Assembly (NCBI GenBank): GCA_035079385.1
Contig: JAVHKY010000023.1
Span: 744,001-808,000 of the forward strand
DNA from: Aspidiotus rigidus
Taxonomy: Eukaryota; Arthropoda; Insecta; Hemiptera; Diaspididae
Reading direction: 5' to 3'
DNA: 64,000 nucleotides
Shown here: positions 60,752-64,000 of the stretch, in pieces
How the letters are laid out: each line of letters starts with the position of its first letter
Position numbering within the stretch: the stretch's first letter is position 1
Program-made: the position numbers and the translations under genes
Notes under the pieces: model-generated
The model's input: only the letters and a program-made list of their open reading frames with translations
Told to the model about the DNA's origin: nothing
Database searches by the model: none

Positions 60752-61109
60752 CTTTTGACGTCATTGATGACCTTGACCTATTTTGGGGACATCAAAAAAT
60801 TTCAATCTCTATCGCCGTATAGGATGTGTACTCTTTTGTTATTATAAGTTAGCTTCAATACTAGACTGAACTAGGCTGAAAACGTTGCGCAACAAGTAGT
60901 GAACTGGGCTAATAAAGCTATTTTTGAGACGCAATCAAGTATGACGTCTTCAAACTTACATTCAACGCTAGTAGGTGTGCACAGTAGAGAATTGGAAAAA
61001 ATAGTGGCGTGGAATGACGGGTTGGCCTAGCATACAGTGCACTAGGCCTTGACCTTATAAAGTAGAACCATACATACATTTGAGATTCATTCAATTTTCA
61101 CTGCTCTAC
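60752..61109. other. Unassigned sequence
   Basis: No gene. The phrase gatgaccttgaccta at about 60766 is shared with about 8745. The word ctaggcct recurs here and near 8995 and 9122, suggesting fragments of one old repeat. Confidence 0.4.
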
Positions 61110-61345
61110 TTATGTCTCTCTAGCAAAACATGCAAAAGTGGTGCCATCTGCATTGGCCAATCTGGTCACTCCGTAGATGAACGCCTCAAAGAGCATCGCA
61201 GCGCGTTCAGATTGAACAAGCCTGAGAAATCCGTAATGGCGAAACACTGCCTAGATTTGAACCACGATGTCGACGACGTTGAGACGAAGGGAAAATCACT
61301 CGATCGCCTAGGTCTGTGTATGGTCGTCAAACTGATCTGAGCCCT
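61110..61345 (+). pseudogene. GIY-YIG endonuclease scrap of a second PLE lineage
   Basis: The frame reads CKSGAICIGQSGHSVDERLK then EHRSAFRLNKPEKSVMAKHC and LDLNHDVDD. This is the form of the endonuclease found in many other arthropod PLEs (C.CG..YIGQTGRS...R..EH...R...PEKSA.AEH). It differs clearly from the family of copies A-F (SRQ/GRQ, EHRKAWEKK). The Tyr of YIG is Cys. No RT is present. Confidence 0.7.
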
Positions 61346-63625
61346 GAATATAAGATGACTAGAATGCTCAAATTATTTTTCATGAACTCATACCCTTCTC
61401 CAGCCGCCATCTCTCTCGTCTCCTATCTATTTCAAATCCTCTCATCTCCTTCTGAACAAAATTAGCTCGAAAGTTAAAAGTTTGTCCTCTTGCTCTATTC
61501 ATGAATCCAGGGTTCGTTGAGCTTTCTAGCTATCCGAAGACATCACACCCTCTGCACAAGCAACATTGCCCATCTCATCAGGATCACTGCTCTTGTTATG
61601 AACATCTTATCAAATATATTCCCACTGTTCATCTCACACGTTCAGTAATGCCTAGATGCTCATGGGAATACTATACTGGTACAGATTAAGTTCAAATACC
61701 CACCTTAAGTTATAACATTGAGGATCCTCCTTAAAATTTGTAGTAAAGAAATTACAAATTTGAGCGAATATTATAAAAATATAAATTCAAGTGATGCGGG
61801 TCGCCGTAAAAAATCCCCTCGAAAAAGCAGAGCAATCAGCGAAGTTGGAGCAACTTATTTATGGCAGGTTTAAAATATTCGGTAAATACGCCTGTACTCG
61901 TCGCGGTTGTTCGTTTCTCAGGATTTGCATCAACGTACAGGCCTTACTGAGAGTGATAAATCTGTGTTTAAAACTACAATTTCTCCCCCGGGAAAAAGTA
62001 TATGTGTACGCGTGTACTTAAATTCTAGCACTCGTGCGTCGCTTTCCCCATTGAGTTTCGTCAATTTCGATTTTACGCAATTCCGCGATTTTTCTCCCGT
62101 ACCATTTTCTACCCCTATATTTATGTATAGTCTAATCTTTTTGTACGAGCTCGTTCTCACATCGTCGTGCGAACGTTATGACTAATAAATGGCGCTACTA
62201 ATATCAGTATTTTTTCTCGTTTCCATAGAGGTAGATATTCGTATCCTACTTGACATTCTCTCGAGCCTATACGTTGTTGCGGGTGATTATGGAGTAATTC
62301 TCGTTCAAAATTTCCATACCTTAATGTAGATTGAGAGTTATGGCCTTCGTCGCGGCGCACATAAGTCTCGCGAGACTGTTCCACTATTCAAAGACGACCA
62401 CAAAGAAATTCGGTTTTACGTGTAAAAATATCGTATTCCCAATGAGCTTCGCAAATTGAATACTAAATACTCGATACACGTAGTAAGAATAAACTGTTTA
62501 TGAACTCGAAATAAGAGTTATTTCTTTCCAACTAGATAACGTCTTTTCTAACAAAACCGAGCAAAAATCCCGAAAACATACTACTATTGTGACATACTAA
62601 TAGGATTTGTTCGAAACACGATAGCTAGGGAAAGGATTTTGACCTCAGACTTTTTGGAAAACAAGTTCGAGTTCCTAGGTGTTTCTTTCTTTTCACAATC
62701 AATAATATAATATCCGGATTGATTACACCATCGTATAACTGTAATAAGTGGGGGAAAGGTTACCTATAATAGTTGTAGATTGATCGTTATGTTTTCCACG
62801 AATGGAGTTTCGTTTCGTCATGCTGACCCTTGTAAGGGAGCGCGTGTGCGGGCTCTTGTCATGCGATCGTAATATTTATTCATTTTCCAAACAACGATAG
62901 AAATTCGACAGGTAAATAATGAAGCGACGAAGTATAATGTATCCTTGAATTATTTTTGGAACGCTTGAACCTTACCTAATATGTACAGTGAGACGCAAAC
63001 ATTACGGCGTTGAAAACACCGAGAGTTGCTGCGTTGATACCATGACTTGAAGAAGGAGGTCTTCCATGTCTTGAACTCATCCTCGTTGAAGATTGTTGAC
63101 ATGAAAAGTAAGGGAGGAAAGGGGCTCAGGTATAAGGTCAGATATTTTACCCTACTGGTGAAATTCGAACTCGCTCGGAATCCATTCGTGATAGTCAAAA
63201 TTGTCTCTACAGCGTGGAAAAATACACTCTGGTCCTATGTATGCAACAAGAACAGCAAAAAAATTCTTTATTTTACGTAGAGAAAAGTATAAAATGTATA
63301 CAAAATTTTGAAACTCTTTACCGAATGTATACTCTCTGAAATGGAAGGATGAAGAAGTAATACGCCTCTAGTCCCCAAATCCTGGTGAAGGGGAAATGTC
63401 CAAAAGAAACGATTTGAACGATTGGATCTCTTGAACTCTTAATAAGAAACCGTTTTCCTAGCTCGTTTCGTTTGGACATTCCCCCTTCTCCTCATCAATC
63501 GTAAAATAGGAGAGTAGGTGTCTATCGAAGAATGACATTGTTTCCGAATCCCAATACGAGAAGGAGCGACCTAACGACGAAAGGAGAGAATCGATGGATA
63601 TCAACCAGAGGTAAAGAACTGATGA
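61346..63625. other. Unassigned sequence
   Basis: No gene, element end or tandem repeat is recognised. Confidence 0.45.
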
Positions 63626-63805
63626 CAGGGTGTCTACCAGGTCAATAAGTCCAATAAAAGTTCATAAATGGTCCAATAAGTCAATAAAAGTCCATTAATT
63701 TTGATGCAAGTCCAATAAAAATCAATAATCGAGAATAAAAGTTCTAATTTTAATACATATTCAATAAAAATCAATAATTAAAAAGTTTTTTTTTTTTTTT
63801 TTGAT
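63626..63805. repeat. A/T-rich short repeat block, possible left end of a MITE
   Basis: Several imperfect copies of tccaataaaagtcaataa lie between 63640 and 63770, then a T run. The block is preceded by cagggtgtctaccaggtc, a phrase resembling the termini of widespread DNA-transposon-derived repeats. The sequence actggacctgtgt at the window end could be part of the other terminus, but the window stops there. Confidence 0.5.
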
Positions 63806-64000
63806 AAATCAGGAGATTATAATTTCGCCAACTTTAAATTTCGCACTTTCAATTTTTAGCAGGCACTTTTTTCTCTCGGACAATTTTCGGTGTTCTTTTT
63901 TCTGTCGGTCAAATTTCATGGACTCATCCACTTCCAACGAAAGAGATCCCGCTGGCTGAAAATTCTCTAAGAGGGGTGGTATTTTTTACTGGACCTGTGT

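Overview
This window looks like a repeat-rich, A/T-rich stretch of an arthropod nuclear genome, most likely an insect. The grounds are spliceable introns, poly-A-tailed LINE fragments, a mix of BEL/Pao, Penelope-like, DIRS-like, hAT and Ginger-like elements, and a short block of the insect-type telomere word (CCTAA/TTAGG) at 11.73 kb. Nothing prokaryotic is present (no operons, no Shine-Dalgarno-led genes). I recognise no host gene; every coding region I can name belongs to a mobile element. The species is not determinable from what I see.

Layout. 0-2.4 kb: unassigned. 2.42-8.41 kb: a structurally intact BEL/Pao LTR retrotransposon (two LTRs that read identical, 5-bp target duplication, one 1782-codon gag-pol frame). 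8.4-10.2 kb: unassigned with short repeats. 10.2-12.8 kb: a large 45-bp minisatellite array, the telomere-like word, then decayed relatives. 15.1-15.6 kb: R1-like LINE scrap. 17.9-19.1 kb: Jockey/CR1-like LINE scrap, followed directly by a second 45-bp array (19.15-19.54 kb). 20.36 kb: an uninterrupted (TC)58 microsatellite. 23.5-29.5 kb: a pile of Penelope-like elements (PLEs), one inserted inside another. 32.2 kb: a hAT-type MITE. 33.1-34.06 kb: LINE 3' end with poly-A. 35.46-38.79 kb: an apparently complete hAT transposon with one short intron. 38.8-40.6 kb: DIRS-like remnant (RNase H and tyrosine recombinase). 40.66-42.16 kb: another PLE. 42.41-42.72 kb: foldback with perfect 73-bp arms. 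44-45 kb: decayed PLE. 47.6-48.6 kb: Ginger/KRBA2-like integrase remnant. 48.9-50.3 kb: satellite of about 150 bp period. 54.9-56.2 kb: R1-like LINE remnant. 56.40-60.74 kb: a palindromic PLE. 61.1 kb: endonuclease scrap of a second PLE lineage. The rest is unassigned.

The most interesting material is the PLE family. Three insertions can be delimited exactly by 11-12-bp target duplications. Each begins with an inverted copy of its own 3' region, starting 38-39 nt inside the 3' end but running for very different lengths (62, 284 and 1846 bp). The largest makes a near-perfect palindrome with 1846-bp arms. This points to a joining step during target-primed reverse transcription that starts from both sides of the target. 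The same copies carry a small 3' hairpin with compensatory base changes.

The BEL and hAT elements look young and possibly active. The PLE, DIRS, Ginger and LINE pieces range from nearly intact to heavily decayed, so the window records several waves of insertion.
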